A stretch of DNA of 46,561 nucleotides from Methylocystis echinoides (GTDB lineage Bacteria > Pseudomonadota > Alphaproteobacteria > Rhizobiales > Beijerinckiaceae). Below are positions 9,748 through 18,797 of the stretch, in pieces. The first letter of the stretch is position 1. Each line of letters begins with the position of its first letter. The position numbers were made by a program, and so were the translations under genes. The stretch is taken from NCBI RefSeq assembly GCF_027923385.1, contig NZ_BSEC01000008.1, forward strand, positions 1-46,561, given 5' to 3'. The notes beneath the pieces are model-generated. The model was not told the origin of the DNA, did no database searches, and worked only from the letters and a program-made list of their open reading frames with translations.

Positions 9748-9933
9748 ATGCCTATCAGCAGGGTGCCGCACGGCGATTTTCGGGAAGGTTTCGCAGTCGG
9801 CTTCCAACTTATCCAGGGGACAGCTGTTGCCCCTCCGGCGGCGCCAGCTGAGCCCGATGCGGTCGCCGGTACGACGCGGTTCCTCCTCGGCATCCGAGCC
9901 GGAATCGAGGCGGCTGGTGGCAAGCTCTCATAG
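9748..9933 (+). CDS. Hypothetical 61-aa protein
   Basis: MPISRVPHGDFREGFAVGF leads into a proline/alanine hinge (VAPPAAPAEPDAVAG) and a C-terminal helix FLLGIRAGIEAAGG. I recall short Rhizobiales proteins with the same DFxEGFxxG start and GxRAGIEAA end, but no function. A CGGAG site lies six bases before the ATG, which decides this start over the TTG two codons earlier. Confidence 0.6.
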   Translation: MPISRVPHGDFREGFAVGFQLIQGTAVAPPAAPAEPDAVAGTTRFLLGIRAGIEAAGGKLS

Positions 9934-10220
9934 TCGCGCCCGCGCGCGCCATGAGCCGCCAGCCGAGCGCATCGTCAGCCGGCCAGTTCCTTTTAGAACC
10001 GAGCCACAGCCATCGGCCGCGTGACGGACTGAAGCCGTGCGCGGAGCAGCGGAAATCCGTCCGCTTTGCTAACGGCCCTTCCCCGACGCAGACTGGCATC
10101 TTTCGGCCAGCTTCTGTCTCGCCAGTAGGCTCGTCGGGATAACTGGGGTGGGTGGATTTCTGCCTGTCCGCTTATGGTCGGCAATGCATGGAAGCGGACC
10201 TTGTCCACGCGCGCTTTTAA
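9934..10220. other. Intergenic, nothing recognised
   Basis: Convergent gap between the 61-residue protein and the tetR-type gene. No gene, strong terminator or repeat seen. Confidence 0.35.
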
Positions 10221-10796
10221 TCAGCTCGGGAGCAGTCCCGCCTCCTGATAACTCCGGACCAAAGTGTCGAACAGATTTAGGTCCGAGCGGCTTCGAGCAA
10301 TGATCTGAGCTCCGGCTACAGCAGCATAGATCGCGCGAGCTCTCGTCTCGCTGTCCTTCGGCTTCGCGAGCTTTGCAGCAACTAACTGCTCGCGTAGCCA
10401 AGCGGTGTTCACGTCAGCGAAGGTCTGAACCTCCTTCAAGACCCCATCAGGCAACACGTCATATTCTGTCGCCATGAAGCTGCTGAGGCACATGCGATTG
10501 TTGCGCTCCAGAGAGAGGCGAAAAATGCCAGGGTATTGCCGCAGCGCTTCTATCGGGCTCTGGGCATTCGTCGAAATAGCTTCAAGATCGCGTGCAATAT
10601 CTTCCCAGTAGCGCCGTGCAACCGCCTCGCCGAGGATAGCCTTGTTTGCGAAGTAGTAGTTGATGCTTGCAGCCTTGATGCCGACCGCTTCCGCAAGGTC
10701 GCGAAAATTGATGCCGCCGTAGCCATAAGCCATCGCCGCTTCCCTTGCGGCCACGAGGATCGCCTCTCGCACATCCCTCTTCAACGTCGCTGCCAT
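10221..10796 (-). CDS. TetR/AcrR-family transcriptional repressor
   Basis: 191 residues. The N-terminal helix-turn-helix is clear (ILVAAREAAMAYGYGGINFR and DLAEAVGIKAASINYYFANK, the TetR recognition helix with the Y-Y-F signature). The C-terminal part is the variable ligand-binding and dimerisation domain, with Met/Cys-rich segment NNRMCLSSFMATEYDVLPDG like the YcdC/TetR_C group. A GGAGG site six bases before the ATG at 10796 decides the start. It is divergent from the glutathione transferase gene, and two copies of a palindromic site lie between them, so it probably represses that operon and itself. Confidence 0.92.
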   Translation of the reverse strand: MAATLKRDVREAILVAAREAAMAYGYGGINFRDLAEAVGIKAASINYYFANKAILGEAVARRYWEDIARDLEAISTNAQSPIEALRQYPGIFRLSLERNNRMCLSSFMATEYDVLPDGVLKEVQTFADVNTAWLREQLVAAKLAKPKDSETRARAIYAAVAGAQIIARSRSDLNLFDTLVRSYQEAGLLPS

Positions 10797-10809
10797 TTCC
10801 AACCTCCAT

Positions 10810-10827
10810 CTGTCATATGGCAGACAG
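10810..10827. promoter_or_regulatory. Probable TetR-type operator, copy 1
   Basis: CTGTC-ATATGGCA-GACAG: two 5-base inverted arms spaced by eight bases. It lies just upstream of the tetR-type start and is repeated almost exactly at 10865. One of two sites for the divergent regulator (inferred). Confidence 0.7.
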
Positions 10828-10830
10828 GGG

Positions 10831-10859
10831 TTGACAGCGCAAGATTGGGGTCATAGCTT
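10831..10859 (+). promoter_or_regulatory. Candidate sigma-70 promoter of the glutathione transferase operon
   Basis: TTGACA at 10831-10836, a 17-base spacer, then TAGCTT at 10854-10859. It is flanked by the two operator copies. The second copy would cover the transcription start, which fits repression by blocking RNA polymerase. Confidence 0.5.
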
Positions 10860-10864
10860 TCTAC

Positions 10865-10883
10865 CTGTCATCTGACAGACAGG
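10865..10883. promoter_or_regulatory. Probable TetR-type operator, copy 2
   Basis: CTGTC-ATCTGACA-GACAG, a direct repeat of the site at 10810 with two changes, 55 bases away. It overlaps the expected transcription start of the glutathione transferase gene. Confidence 0.7.
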
Positions 10884-10909
10884 CAATTTCTCAGGAAAGC
10901 GAGAGGACG

Positions 10910-11608
10910 ATGTCCGACAAGCTCAAGCTCTACACCTCACCCTCGGCCTTCCCGAACCCGCAGCGACTGCGGATCTTCATGCACGAGAAGGGCATCGCCG
11001 ACCGCTTCGACGCGACGATCTACGACATGTCACCGGTGGGCGAGCAGCGAGGCTGGAAGCACCTGAAGATGAACGCCTGGGGCGAGACGCCGACCCTCGC
11101 GCTCGCGGATGGCTCCTATCTCAGCGAGACCTCCGCAATCGCTCGCTACCTCGACGACACGTTCGAAGGCCGCAAGATCATGGGCGGGACTGCGCACGAG
11201 CGCGGCCTTGATCAGATGTGGGACAACCGGGTGTGGGTGCACATCCTCTATCCCATCGTCACCGCCTTCCATGTCCTGCACCAGGGTCTGGGCCCGAAGC
11301 TCGAACTGACCAGCAACCCCGCCTGGGGCGAGCATTCCCGCAAGGTGGCATTGACGCATGCTGGTCTCGTCGACCGGCATCTCGCCGACGGCCGCGAGTG
11401 GTTGCTGGGAGGCGATCAGCCGACGTTCTCGGACATCACGCTGGCGACGGCCATTGCGTTCTCCAAGTTCCCGGTGAACGCCACTCCGCTCGATGAGCGC
11501 TTCGAGCATCTCGATGCTTTCTGGCAGCGCTGGCAGACCCGGCCGACCTTCCTGGCCGCCTATGCCGACCGGAGCAGCGGTGTGCCGGAGATCGACAATC
11601 GTACCTGA
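10910..11608 (+). CDS. Glutathione S-transferase family protein
   Basis: 232 residues, normal length. The N-terminal thioredoxin-like domain (KLKLYTSPSAFPNPQRLRIF) and the glutathione-binding segment GETPTLALADGSYLSETSAI with the conserved Glu-Thr/Ser pair are seen, followed by an all-helical C-terminal domain (about residue 95 on) with the N-capping SFSDITLA-like motif PTFSDITLATAIAF. It conjugates or reduces electrophiles using glutathione in the cytoplasm. First gene of an operon with the tautomerase 58 bases downstream, under the divergent TetR regulator, which suggests a detoxification or catabolic response to a small aromatic or electrophilic compound. Confidence 0.92.
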   Translation: MSDKLKLYTSPSAFPNPQRLRIFMHEKGIADRFDATIYDMSPVGEQRGWKHLKMNAWGETPTLALADGSYLSETSAIARYLDDTFEGRKIMGGTAHERGLDQMWDNRVWVHILYPIVTAFHVLHQGLGPKLELTSNPAWGEHSRKVALTHAGLVDRHLADGREWLLGGDQPTFSDITLATAIAFSKFPVNATPLDERFEHLDAFWQRWQTRPTFLAAYADRSSGVPEIDNRT

Positions 11609-11666
11609 GCGTCCGGCGGTCGGTCCCGGCTGCGGGCCGACCGCAATCCTGCCCGAGGAGGTCATC

Positions 11667-12041
11667 ATGCCTTTTGCACGTATCGATCTGATCCAGGGGA
11701 AAAGCCCCGAGTACCGCACTGCTTTGGCGGACATCGTCTATCGAGGCATCGTCGACGTCCTCAAAGCACCCGATGGCGACCGCTTTGTGGTGGTTGGCGA
11801 GCACACAGCTGACAACCTCATCTATGATCCGCAATTTCTTGGCTTCAATCGGTCCCCAGACTTCATCTTAATCCAGGTAACTAGCACCGTCGGCAAAAAG
11901 AAGGATACTAAGTTTGCTTTCTATCGTTTCGTCGCCGACGAGCTGAAACTGAAGCTGAGCGTCAGACCAGACGACATCATGATCAACATGGTCTTTGTCG
12001 ACAAGGAGGAATGGTCGTTCGGTGATGGTCAGCCGTGGTAA
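11667..12041 (+). CDS. Tautomerase family protein
   Basis: 124 residues. The start MPFARIDLIQGKS places a proline right after the initiator Met, the catalytic Pro1 of the 4-oxalocrotonate tautomerase superfamily. The internal FVVVGEHTADNLIYDP and the SPDFILIQVT segment match the longer (double beta-alpha-beta, tautomerase_2-like) members. A GAGGAGG ribosome binding site precedes the ATG. Likely co-transcribed with the glutathione transferase gene, so both probably act on the same inducing compound (inferred). Confidence 0.85.
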   Translation: MPFARIDLIQGKSPEYRTALADIVYRGIVDVLKAPDGDRFVVVGEHTADNLIYDPQFLGFNRSPDFILIQVTSTVGKKKDTKFAFYRFVADELKLKLSVRPDDIMINMVFVDKEEWSFGDGQPW

Positions 12042-12360
12042 CGACTTCCAATATCACCTCGGTCCTCAACTGCAGGGCCGCCGGTTGATGACCGCTTTTG
12101 GGAAGCGCCGACGGTCATCGTAACAACTGGCATGGGTCGACCGCGGAAAGTCCCTTTGCGAGGGATCGGTCAACCTCCGCATCCCGCCCTCAGCGACATC
12201 TCCGCAGCCGCCGCTCCGAGGATTTTGAAAGCGGCCACCTCGAGGCCCACTCAGCGAGGCTAGCGCGCGTGAGGGATCGTCACGGCTAGGCAGTTTGGGT
12301 TAAAGCAGCATCCGGTTGGGCGTCCGACAGAAGGCGCCTGGGAGTTTGTAGGGAGCCAAC
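12042..12360. other. Intergenic region upstream of the ECF sigma gene
   Basis: No gene seen. The last 80 bases must hold the promoter of the ECF sigma operon. No sequence is clear enough to call. Confidence 0.35.
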
Positions 12361-12912
12361 TTGGCCGACGACGCCACGCTGCGCCGACTGCTCGCTGGTA
12401 TCGCCCGGGGCGAGGCAAATCGGCTGGCCGAACTCTACGATCTCACGAGCCCGAAACTTTACGGCCTGATCCTGCGTATCCAGCGTGACCGTGGCTTGGC
12501 CGAGGACGTGCTTCAGGACGTCTACATGCGCATCTGGCAGGCCGCGGGCAGCTACAAGCCCGAGGCCGGCCCGCCGCTACCGTGGCTCTGCACCGTCGCC
12601 CGCAATCGCGCCATCGACAGCGTACGGCGGAAGGTCGAGCATCAGGGCCCGGAATTGGATACCGGCGAGGATTGGGTGGCGCGGCTGATCGATCCGCACG
12701 ATGGGGCGGCAGATTTCATGGACCGGAACGCCCTCCTGGCCTGCCTCGGCCGTCTCGACCCCAAGCACCGGGACTGCGTCGTGCTGGCCTATTGCGAAGG
12801 GCAATCTCGGGAGGAGTTGGCGCGGCACTTCGACCGGCCGGTCAACACCATCAAGACTTGGCTGCACCGGTCACTCGCAGGCCTCAAGTCCTGCCTGGAG
12901 GCTGTCTCGTGA
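12361..12912 (+). CDS. ECF-family RNA polymerase sigma factor (SigK-like)
   Basis: 183 residues with the two sigma domains only. Region 2 is seen in FDLTSPKL-type helix YDLTSPKLYGLILRIQRD, then AEDVLQDVYMRIW and PWLCTVARNRAIDSVRR. Region 4 is LDPKHRDCVVLAYCEGQSRE with the recognition helix FDRPVNTIKTWLHRSLAGLK. Start is TTG with AGGGAG five bases before it. The stop overlaps the GTG of the RskA-type anti-sigma gene (GTGA), so translation is coupled. Together with a nearby fasciclin gene this resembles the SigK-RskA system. Confidence 0.92.
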   Translation: MADDATLRRLLAGIARGEANRLAELYDLTSPKLYGLILRIQRDRGLAEDVLQDVYMRIWQAAGSYKPEAGPPLPWLCTVARNRAIDSVRRKVEHQGPELDTGEDWVARLIDPHDGAADFMDRNALLACLGRLDPKHRDCVVLAYCEGQSREELARHFDRPVNTIKTWLHRSLAGLKSCLEAVS

Positions 12913-13613
12913 CCGGCAGCGGCCAGCCCGGCATGGACCCGACGTCCGAGCATGACATGCGCGCGGCCGAGTACGCCCTCGGGACACTCGACGCGCGGGA
13001 GCGGGCGGCGCTGGAGCGCGAGGCGAGCCAAGACCCCGGCACAGCCAGCCGCATCCGCGAGTGGGAGCGGCGCCTGGCGCCGCTGATGGAGGCCGTGCCA
13101 CCCGTGGCGCCGCCGCCGCGGGTCCGCGAAGCGCTGCTGCGCGCGCTGCCAGACGCGACCGACGTAGCGCGAGGTGAACTTCGCCGCCTGTGGCGGCAGG
13201 TGAGGCGCTGGCGGATCGCCGCGGCAGGGTCAGGCCTGCTCGCCGCGGGCCTCGCGCTGTTCGTGGCAGTCGGGCCGTCACGAACCCCGGCGGGAGGGCG
13301 CTATCTGGCTGTCGTGCAGGGAGGCGGGGCGCTGCCGGCGCTGATCGTGCGTGTCGACACGCAGACCGGCCTCGCAGAAGTCAGGCCCGTCGGTGCCGAC
13401 GCGCCCGCCGGGCGGAGTCTGGAATTGTGGTACGTCGGCGCAGGAGGGGCAAAGCCACTCGGCCTCGTCGGAACGGCGCCGAGTCAGGTGAGGCTCCCGC
13501 AGGACACCGCACCGGACGGGGTAATCGCGGTCTCGGTCGAGCCGCCCGGAGGCTCACCGAGCGGCCAACCCACGGGTCCGGTGATCTACACCGGCAAGCT
13601 CATCGCCGAATGA
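12909..13613 (+). CDS. RskA-type transmembrane anti-sigma factor
   Basis: 234 residues. The N-terminal cytoplasmic part (HDMRAAEYALGTLDARERAA) is the sigma-binding zinc-less anti-sigma helix bundle. One membrane segment lies at about residues 103-121, followed by an extracytoplasmic RskA C-terminal domain (YLAVVQGGGALPALIVRVD, then RSLELWYVGAGGAKPLGLVG). It holds the upstream sigma factor inactive until an envelope signal triggers its release, usually by proteolysis. GTG start overlapping the sigma stop by four bases. Confidence 0.92.
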   Translation: MTGSGQPGMDPTSEHDMRAAEYALGTLDARERAALEREASQDPGTASRIREWERRLAPLMEAVPPVAPPPRVREALLRALPDATDVARGELRRLWRQVRRWRIAAAGSGLLAAGLALFVAVGPSRTPAGGRYLAVVQGGGALPALIVRVDTQTGLAEVRPVGADAPAGRSLELWYVGAGGAKPLGLVGTAPSQVRLPQDTAPDGVIAVSVEPPGGSPSGQPTGPVIYTGKLIAE

Positions 13614-13708
13614 CCGGGCGCGGCGGGCACGCCTGCCGGCGCTCGCGTGATCTGAAAGGCCACGCGCTGTCGAAGCCCGCAGCCCTCACGGGCCGCGGGC
13701 ACTGCGCG

Positions 13709-14278
13709 TTACGGCATCAGCACGGCGTTGATGACGTGGATGACGCCGTTCGACTGCATGACGTTCGGGATGGTCACCGTGGCGGTGTTGCCCTTCTGGT
13801 CGGTGACGAGAACCTTCTTGCCCTGCACCTCGACGGCGAGTGGTTCGCCCTCGACGGTGGTCAGCACGCCCTGTCCACCACCCTTCTTGGCCAGCGCCAT
13901 CAGGTCCTTGGCGGTGTAGACACCCGGGACCACGTGATAGGTCAGGATCTTCGTCAGCGTCGCCTTGTTCTGCGGCTGCACGAGGCTTTCCACCGTGCCC
14001 GGCGGCAGCTTGGCGAAGGCGGCGTTGGTCGGGGCGAACACCGTGAACGGGCCCAGGCCGTTCAGCGTATCGACGAGGCCCGCGGCCTTCACGGCAGCGA
14101 CGAGGGTGGTGTGATCCTTCGAATTGACCGCGTTCTCGACGATGGTCTTCTGGGCGTACATCGGCGCCCCGCCGACCATCGGGTTCTTGGCGTAGGCCGC
14201 GCCGCTGGCTCCGAGGCTGAGCGCGAGGGTCAGGGCGAGCGCCTGGGCCGTGCGGCGGCCGGTGTTCTGAGTGAGCAT
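13709..14278 (-). CDS. Secreted fasciclin-domain protein
   Basis: 189 residues with a signal peptide (cleavage likely after AAYA, residue 30) and one FAS1 domain: TIVENAVNSKDHTTLVAAVK, GPFTVFAPTNAAFAKLPPGT, the YHVVPGVYTAKDL H-box and IPNVMQSNGVIHVINAVLMP. FAS1 proteins act at the cell surface in adhesion. AAGGAA precedes the chosen ATG; the frame is open further up without need. It converges on the anti-sigma gene. In Mycobacterium the SigK regulon contains fasciclin proteins (MPT70/MPT83), so this gene may be a target of the sigma factor next door (inferred). Confidence 0.93.
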   Translation of the reverse strand: MLTQNTGRRTAQALALTLALSLGASGAAYAKNPMVGGAPMYAQKTIVENAVNSKDHTTLVAAVKAAGLVDTLNGLGPFTVFAPTNAAFAKLPPGTVESLVQPQNKATLTKILTYHVVPGVYTAKDLMALAKKGGGQGVLTTVEGEPLAVEVQGKKVLVTDQKGNTATVTIPNVMQSNGVIHVINAVLMP

Positions 14279-14779
14279 CGTCTTTCCTTCAGTCCGAACC
14301 CCGATGAACGGGGCAGTGTGGGCCCATACGAGGCCATCGGAGAGAAAGTTTCGCGGGATGAAGGCAAACGGCTGGGAGGCGATCGCCTCTGCTCCCATTC
14401 CGTCTGGACGAACCTGACATCGCCACAGACGGCGATTTTCAGCATCTGTCTTTGGTTCAAGGATCACGGTCCGAATGTCATCCCGAGCCGAAGTTGCCGG
14501 AAGGCTGACGAACGGCCGTGTGTGGACGCCCCATCGGATTCAAGGGGGTGTTGGAGAGATCTGTGCGCGCAGGATCAGGTGCTGCCGTGTGTCCGGCCTG
14601 TTGATGCAGCCATCATCACGGCTGCTGGCCTGTATGGAGAGCGCGGATCGGGTCCAAGTCGCTTTGGCGCGCTCGAGGCACTTGGCCATTCACTGGTTTT
14701 CCCGACCCCGTCTTCTGACCGTTGCGCCATACCTCTCGGCTGACCTTCCCTGCCTCCCTGACGCCTCAGGCCGTGGCGA
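14279..14779. other. Upstream region of the fasciclin gene and gene-free stretch
   Basis: Holds the fasciclin promoter on the minus strand (not identified) and then about 300 bases with no recognised gene before the IS110 remnant. Confidence 0.4.
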
Positions 14780-15008
14780 TCACGCCGTGGCCGGAGCTCT
14801 GTAGGAGCCGCCATGGGCCATCAAGGCCCAGACGATCCTCGCCATCTTGTTCGCAAGGGCGACGGTGATCAGCATGCGCGGCTTGCGCGACAGCATGCCG
14901 GCCAACCATGCCCCAGCTTTATCGGGATCACGCGCCGCGACCTTGGTCGCAGAACTCGCGCCCAGGATCAGCAACCGTCGCAGGCTGCGCTCGCCCATCT
15001 TGGTCGTT
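14780..15008 (-). mobile_element. IS110-family transposase, C-terminal remnant
   Basis: Frame reads QTTKMGERSLRRLLILGASS then AGMLSRKPRMLITVALANKM and ends in GGSYRAPATA. This is the conserved C-terminal (transposase_20) end of IS110 transposases, with the MGExxLRRLLxxGA and VALANKMARIxWAL motifs. The 5' part is absent: the frame stops being IS110 at the edge of the IS3 element (15009). No continuation is found at the other edge of that element. Confidence 0.85.
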
Positions 15009-15047
15009 TGAATCGCGCCGGGTTTCCCGGAGGCCGTTTGGTTTGGG

Positions 15048-16276
<1,229 letters not shown>

Positions 16277-16373
16277 GGCTCCATCCTCTCAAGAGTTGGA
16301 GCCTCCGGAAATCCCGGGGCGGTTCACTTTTTGCCGGAACCGCCCTTCTGTGTGGTCAGAGCCAGGACGCGCA

Positions 16374-16640
16374 TCACAGGCCTGCCATCCCGGCCAGGTT
16401 TTGCTTGAACAGCTGCTCGGACCGGATGTAGCCGCTCGTCGTGTCGAGGCGCTTGTGTCGGAGCTGTCGCTGGATCGCGTGACCGGGCGCATCATTGGCC
16501 GGGGCCGACGTCGCGAGCCCGGATCGGAGCGAGTGCCCGGCATAGGCTGCCGCGGCTCCTCCGGCGAGTACCCGTCCGCGGAGTGCCGCGGCCTCGACGG
16601 CGCGCTGGTGCATCCTGGCCAGGCGTGCGCGTTCAAGGGG
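16374..16640 (-). pseudogene. Tyrosine recombinase (integrase), C-terminal remnant
   Basis: Reads ARLARMHQRAVEAAALRGRV, then AGHSLRSGLATSA and QRQLRHKRLDTTSGYIRSEQ. The HSLRSG box holds the catalytic His and second Arg, LRHKRLDTTSGYI carries the His/Lys and catalytic Tyr of the phage-integrase family. The N-terminal domain and the first catalytic Arg are missing. This fragment may mark an old genomic island. Confidence 0.75.
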
Positions 16641-16650
16641 GGGTGCGCAA

Positions 16651-16686
16651 GAAAAAGCCCCGTTCGGCGGTGCCGACAGGGCTGAA
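16651..16686 (-). terminator. Rho-independent terminator (minus strand)
   Basis: On the minus strand a stem AGCCC...GGGCT with inner CGGC/GCCG pairing is followed directly by TTTTTC. This is a canonical terminator shape. No intact minus-strand gene lies upstream of it now, so it may be a relic of the former island. Confidence 0.6.
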
Positions 16687-16794
16687 GGTTGTGGCTGGGA
16701 GGAGCCGGGCCAGGCGAAGCAAGCGGCGGGCCGCACTGCCAAGCCTATTGGCTCCAACTGTTGCCGGCGACGACAACTGAGCTATCCTGCACCC

Positions 16795-17100
16795 ATGCGC
16801 ACAGCCCTCGCCGCACTCGCTCTCGTCGTCGCCGCCGGTAGTGCAAGATCTGATGAATGCGAAGGAGTTATTAAGCTTCAGGGGTTTCTCAACCGAGCGC
16901 AACTCCAGTGCGGCTTGACCAAGAACGATCGCCGGATCGTGCCGCAAGCTGAAGAATGCGCAATTCAAATGAACGAGCGCAAGATGCAGCATATGCTCGC
17001 CGCCGGAATGAGGATGTACGACAAGAAAGACTCGGAGATCGGACGCGAAGCTACTTGCGCTGAAATATCAAAATTTTATCCGAGTACAACGACCCGTTAG
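16795..17100 (+). CDS. Small secreted protein with four mature cysteines
   Basis: 101 residues. The start MRTALAALALVVAAGSARSD is a signal peptide (cleavage after about residue 18), and the mature part has Cys at about 22, 39, 55 and 88, which could form two disulphides in the periplasm. The rest is helical and charged (ERKMQHMLAAGMRMYDKKDS). AT-richer than its surroundings. No family recognised. Confidence 0.65.
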   Translation: MRTALAALALVVAAGSARSDECEGVIKLQGFLNRAQLQCGLTKNDRRIVPQAEECAIQMNERKMQHMLAAGMRMYDKKDSEIGREATCAEISKFYPSTTTR

Positions 17101-17280
17101 TCGACTTTCCGTATCTAAGCACCGCTGCACTGGTTGATGCGAGGTAACGTCCGCCTTAGCCATCTGCCGAGCTTGGTTCTGCCCGCTCGGCCGTTTGCTG
17201 AACCTACGGCGAAAGGTGGATTGCCGACCAACACGGGCGCGCCAATTTTGTGAGCGGCACACCCACTTGGAGTCGCGCTC

Positions 17281-17412
17281 ATGTCTCTCAAGCACTTCGT
17301 GTTCGACAACGAGGCCGAGGCGCGGAAATGCGCAGAGCAGTTCGGCGGCAAGGCCAGCGTAATCTACCGTGGGGATTATCGGCACGACTGGCTGGTGTCG
17401 GTAGACGATTAG
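17281..17412 (+). CDS. Small hypothetical protein, 43 aa
   Basis: MSLKHFVFDNEAEARKCAEQ is followed by a strand-turn-strand (ASVIYRGDYRHDWLVSVDD). It looks like a compact beta-alpha-beta mini-protein. A GGAG site lies nine bases before the ATG. Too short for family assignment. Confidence 0.55.
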   Translation: MSLKHFVFDNEAEARKCAEQFGGKASVIYRGDYRHDWLVSVDD

Positions 17413-17439
17413 GGCTGCGGGGCTGGAGGTTCGTTCATC

Positions 17440-17572
17440 CGCCACCAGCCTTCGCCATTTGTCGTCCACGGCGACGCCCGCCCGCCTGGCGATGTCCTGG
17501 ACACTCAAGCGCTCGGCCGAAAGCGGGATGATGCGGGTGCGCTGGATGTGCTTGAGCGGTCGCTGGCGATCG
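17440..17572 (-). mobile_element. IS630-family transposase, N-terminal remnant
   Basis: Reads DRQRPLKHIQRTRIIPLSAE followed by RLSVQDIARRAGV, matching the N-terminal helix-turn-helix of IS630-type transposases (DRxRPxKHxxRARIxLLSAxG ... IARRxGVSRPxVWRW). After RRAGV the expected VSRPxVWRWQ is lost through a frame change or deletion. It is separate from the IS630 pieces at 18.4-20.2 kb and on the same strand. Confidence 0.65.
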
Positions 17573-17635
17573 CAGCCAATCGATTCGCGTCGGTAGGATT
17601 AGGAGCACGCATACCGTCTGGACCATCGCCCAGAC

Positions 17636-17959
17636 TTGCACGTCTCCACCTCAGCGTGGATCCTATGTCCGCGTCACTGCACTAGCCTAGGCGATGTCCT
17701 GAACCTGTCGACAAAAGTCGCCGAGCAGGTCCTTCAGGCGAGGAGCGCGGGACCTGTGCCCTCCGTCGGTGAGCTAGAAGCTGTGGTGAAAGCGGCGGCG
17801 TTCCTTCGAGCACACACGGTGCCTTGGTCCGCAGTTGTGAGTGAGATCATCGGTCGTCTCGTTGCGCAGATGGAAGGCATCAGGGCGCAACCGGGCAACC
17901 CAAAAGCTTGCCTGCCCTCTTCTCAGCAGCCATCCGCCGCCTCGTCGAGGGAGCTCTGA
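17636..17959 (+). CDS. Hypothetical 107-aa helical protein (start uncertain)
   Basis: From about residue 18 the frame looks coding: GDVLNLSTKVAEQVLQARSA, then VGELEAVVKAAAFLRAHTVP and SEIIGRLVAQMEG, three amphipathic helices. The first residues (MHVSTSAWILCPRHCTS) look non-coding and there is no ribosome binding site, so the true start is probably further in or has been lost. Function unknown. Confidence 0.35.
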   Translation: MHVSTSAWILCPRHCTSLGDVLNLSTKVAEQVLQARSAGPVPSVGELEAVVKAAAFLRAHTVPWSAVVSEIIGRLVAQMEGIRAQPGNPKACLPSSQQPSAASSREL

Positions 17960-18175
17960 ATTCCAGCTGGAGGGTCTCCATACAGTCGGTCATGCCATTC
18001 GTCAGACTGAGGCCGGTACAAACAACGGCTAGCTCCAACCGCAGTCGTTATACCGCGAATGACTTATATGCTGCTTGGCCGAACTGCCTATCTGTCAATA
18101 TGGCTCGTTCGTATCTGTCGGCGAAACCATCTGCGATCTGGGGAGTATACCAATTAATGATCATTGGAGGGAGAC

Positions 18176-18283
18176 ATGCTTGGATTTATATTGGGAGTGA
18201 TTAGCTGTATTATAGCTTTATTAGTTTTTGTTTTGATTATATTTGCCGCGTTTGGTTCCGCGGCGAGCGCCTTTGAAGACTAG
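18176..18283 (+). CDS. 35-aa single-span membrane peptide
   Basis: MLGFILGVISCIIALLVFVL, then IIFAAFGSAASAFED. One long hydrophobic helix fills residues 3-30, leaving a short acidic tail. A strong GGAGGGAG ribosome binding site precedes the ATG. The gene is strikingly AT-rich against the GC-rich surroundings, which suggests recent transfer. It could be a small regulatory membrane peptide or type-I-toxin-like peptide; nothing decides between these. Confidence 0.6.
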   Translation: MLGFILGVISCIIALLVFVLIIFAAFGSAASAFED

Positions 18284-18358
18284 ATAGGGATATTATACAG
18301 CCAATTGCTGTGGCTCGCGTTTTCTTCCTGCGATTGGGGCTTCTAGAGCCGTCCCCGA

Positions 18359-18797
18359 TCAGATAGCGACGGCCAAGTCGTTCTCGTAGCCGGCTGCGGC
18401 GATGTAGTTGCGGCACTCCTGCGGCGTGAAGCACATGGATGCCTGACGGATCGCCGCCCAGAGATCCGGGATCGTGTGGGCAGCCGCGCTACGCAACAGC
18501 GCCTTCAGCTTCGCGAAGGCCTGTTCAATCGGGTTGAAATCGGGGCTGTAGGATGGAAGGTAGAGCAGCCGCGCTCCTGCGGCCTCGATCGACGCACGCA
18601 CGCCGGCGACCTTGTGGGCTGGCAGGTTGTCCATGACGACGATGTCGCCCGGCTGCAGCACCGGGATCAGGGTTTCGGTGACGTAGCTGCGGAAGCGCCT
18701 GCCGTTCGTGGGACCGCCCAGGAGCGCGGTCGCGCACAGCCCGCTGGTGCGCAGGGCGGCCGGGATGGTCGTGGTTTTGTAGTGGCCAAACGGAGCT
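18359..18797 (-). mobile_element. IS630-family transposase, C-terminal part (5' part displaced by IS5)
   Basis: The frame reads GHYKTTTIPAALRTSG, then the DDE catalytic stretch VVMDNLPAHKVAGVRA and SYSPDFNPIEQAFAKLKALL (second Asp and final Glu of IS630/Tc1 transposases), ending in YENDLAVAI. Its missing N-terminal side continues at 20098 on the far side of the IS5 element: removing that element and one AGCT copy restores ERCRLAAPFGHYKTTT in one frame. Confidence 0.88.

Noticed and set aside
13190..14743. Plus-strand frame of 517 codons
   Set aside because: Overlaps the anti-sigma gene in another frame and runs antisense to the fasciclin gene; Arg/Gly-rich, no recognisable domain.
17415..17508. 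Minus-strand start of a 146-codon frame as an independent HTH protein
   Set aside because: The upstream continuation without a start codon matches an IS630 transposase N-terminus, so this is a remnant, not a separate gene.
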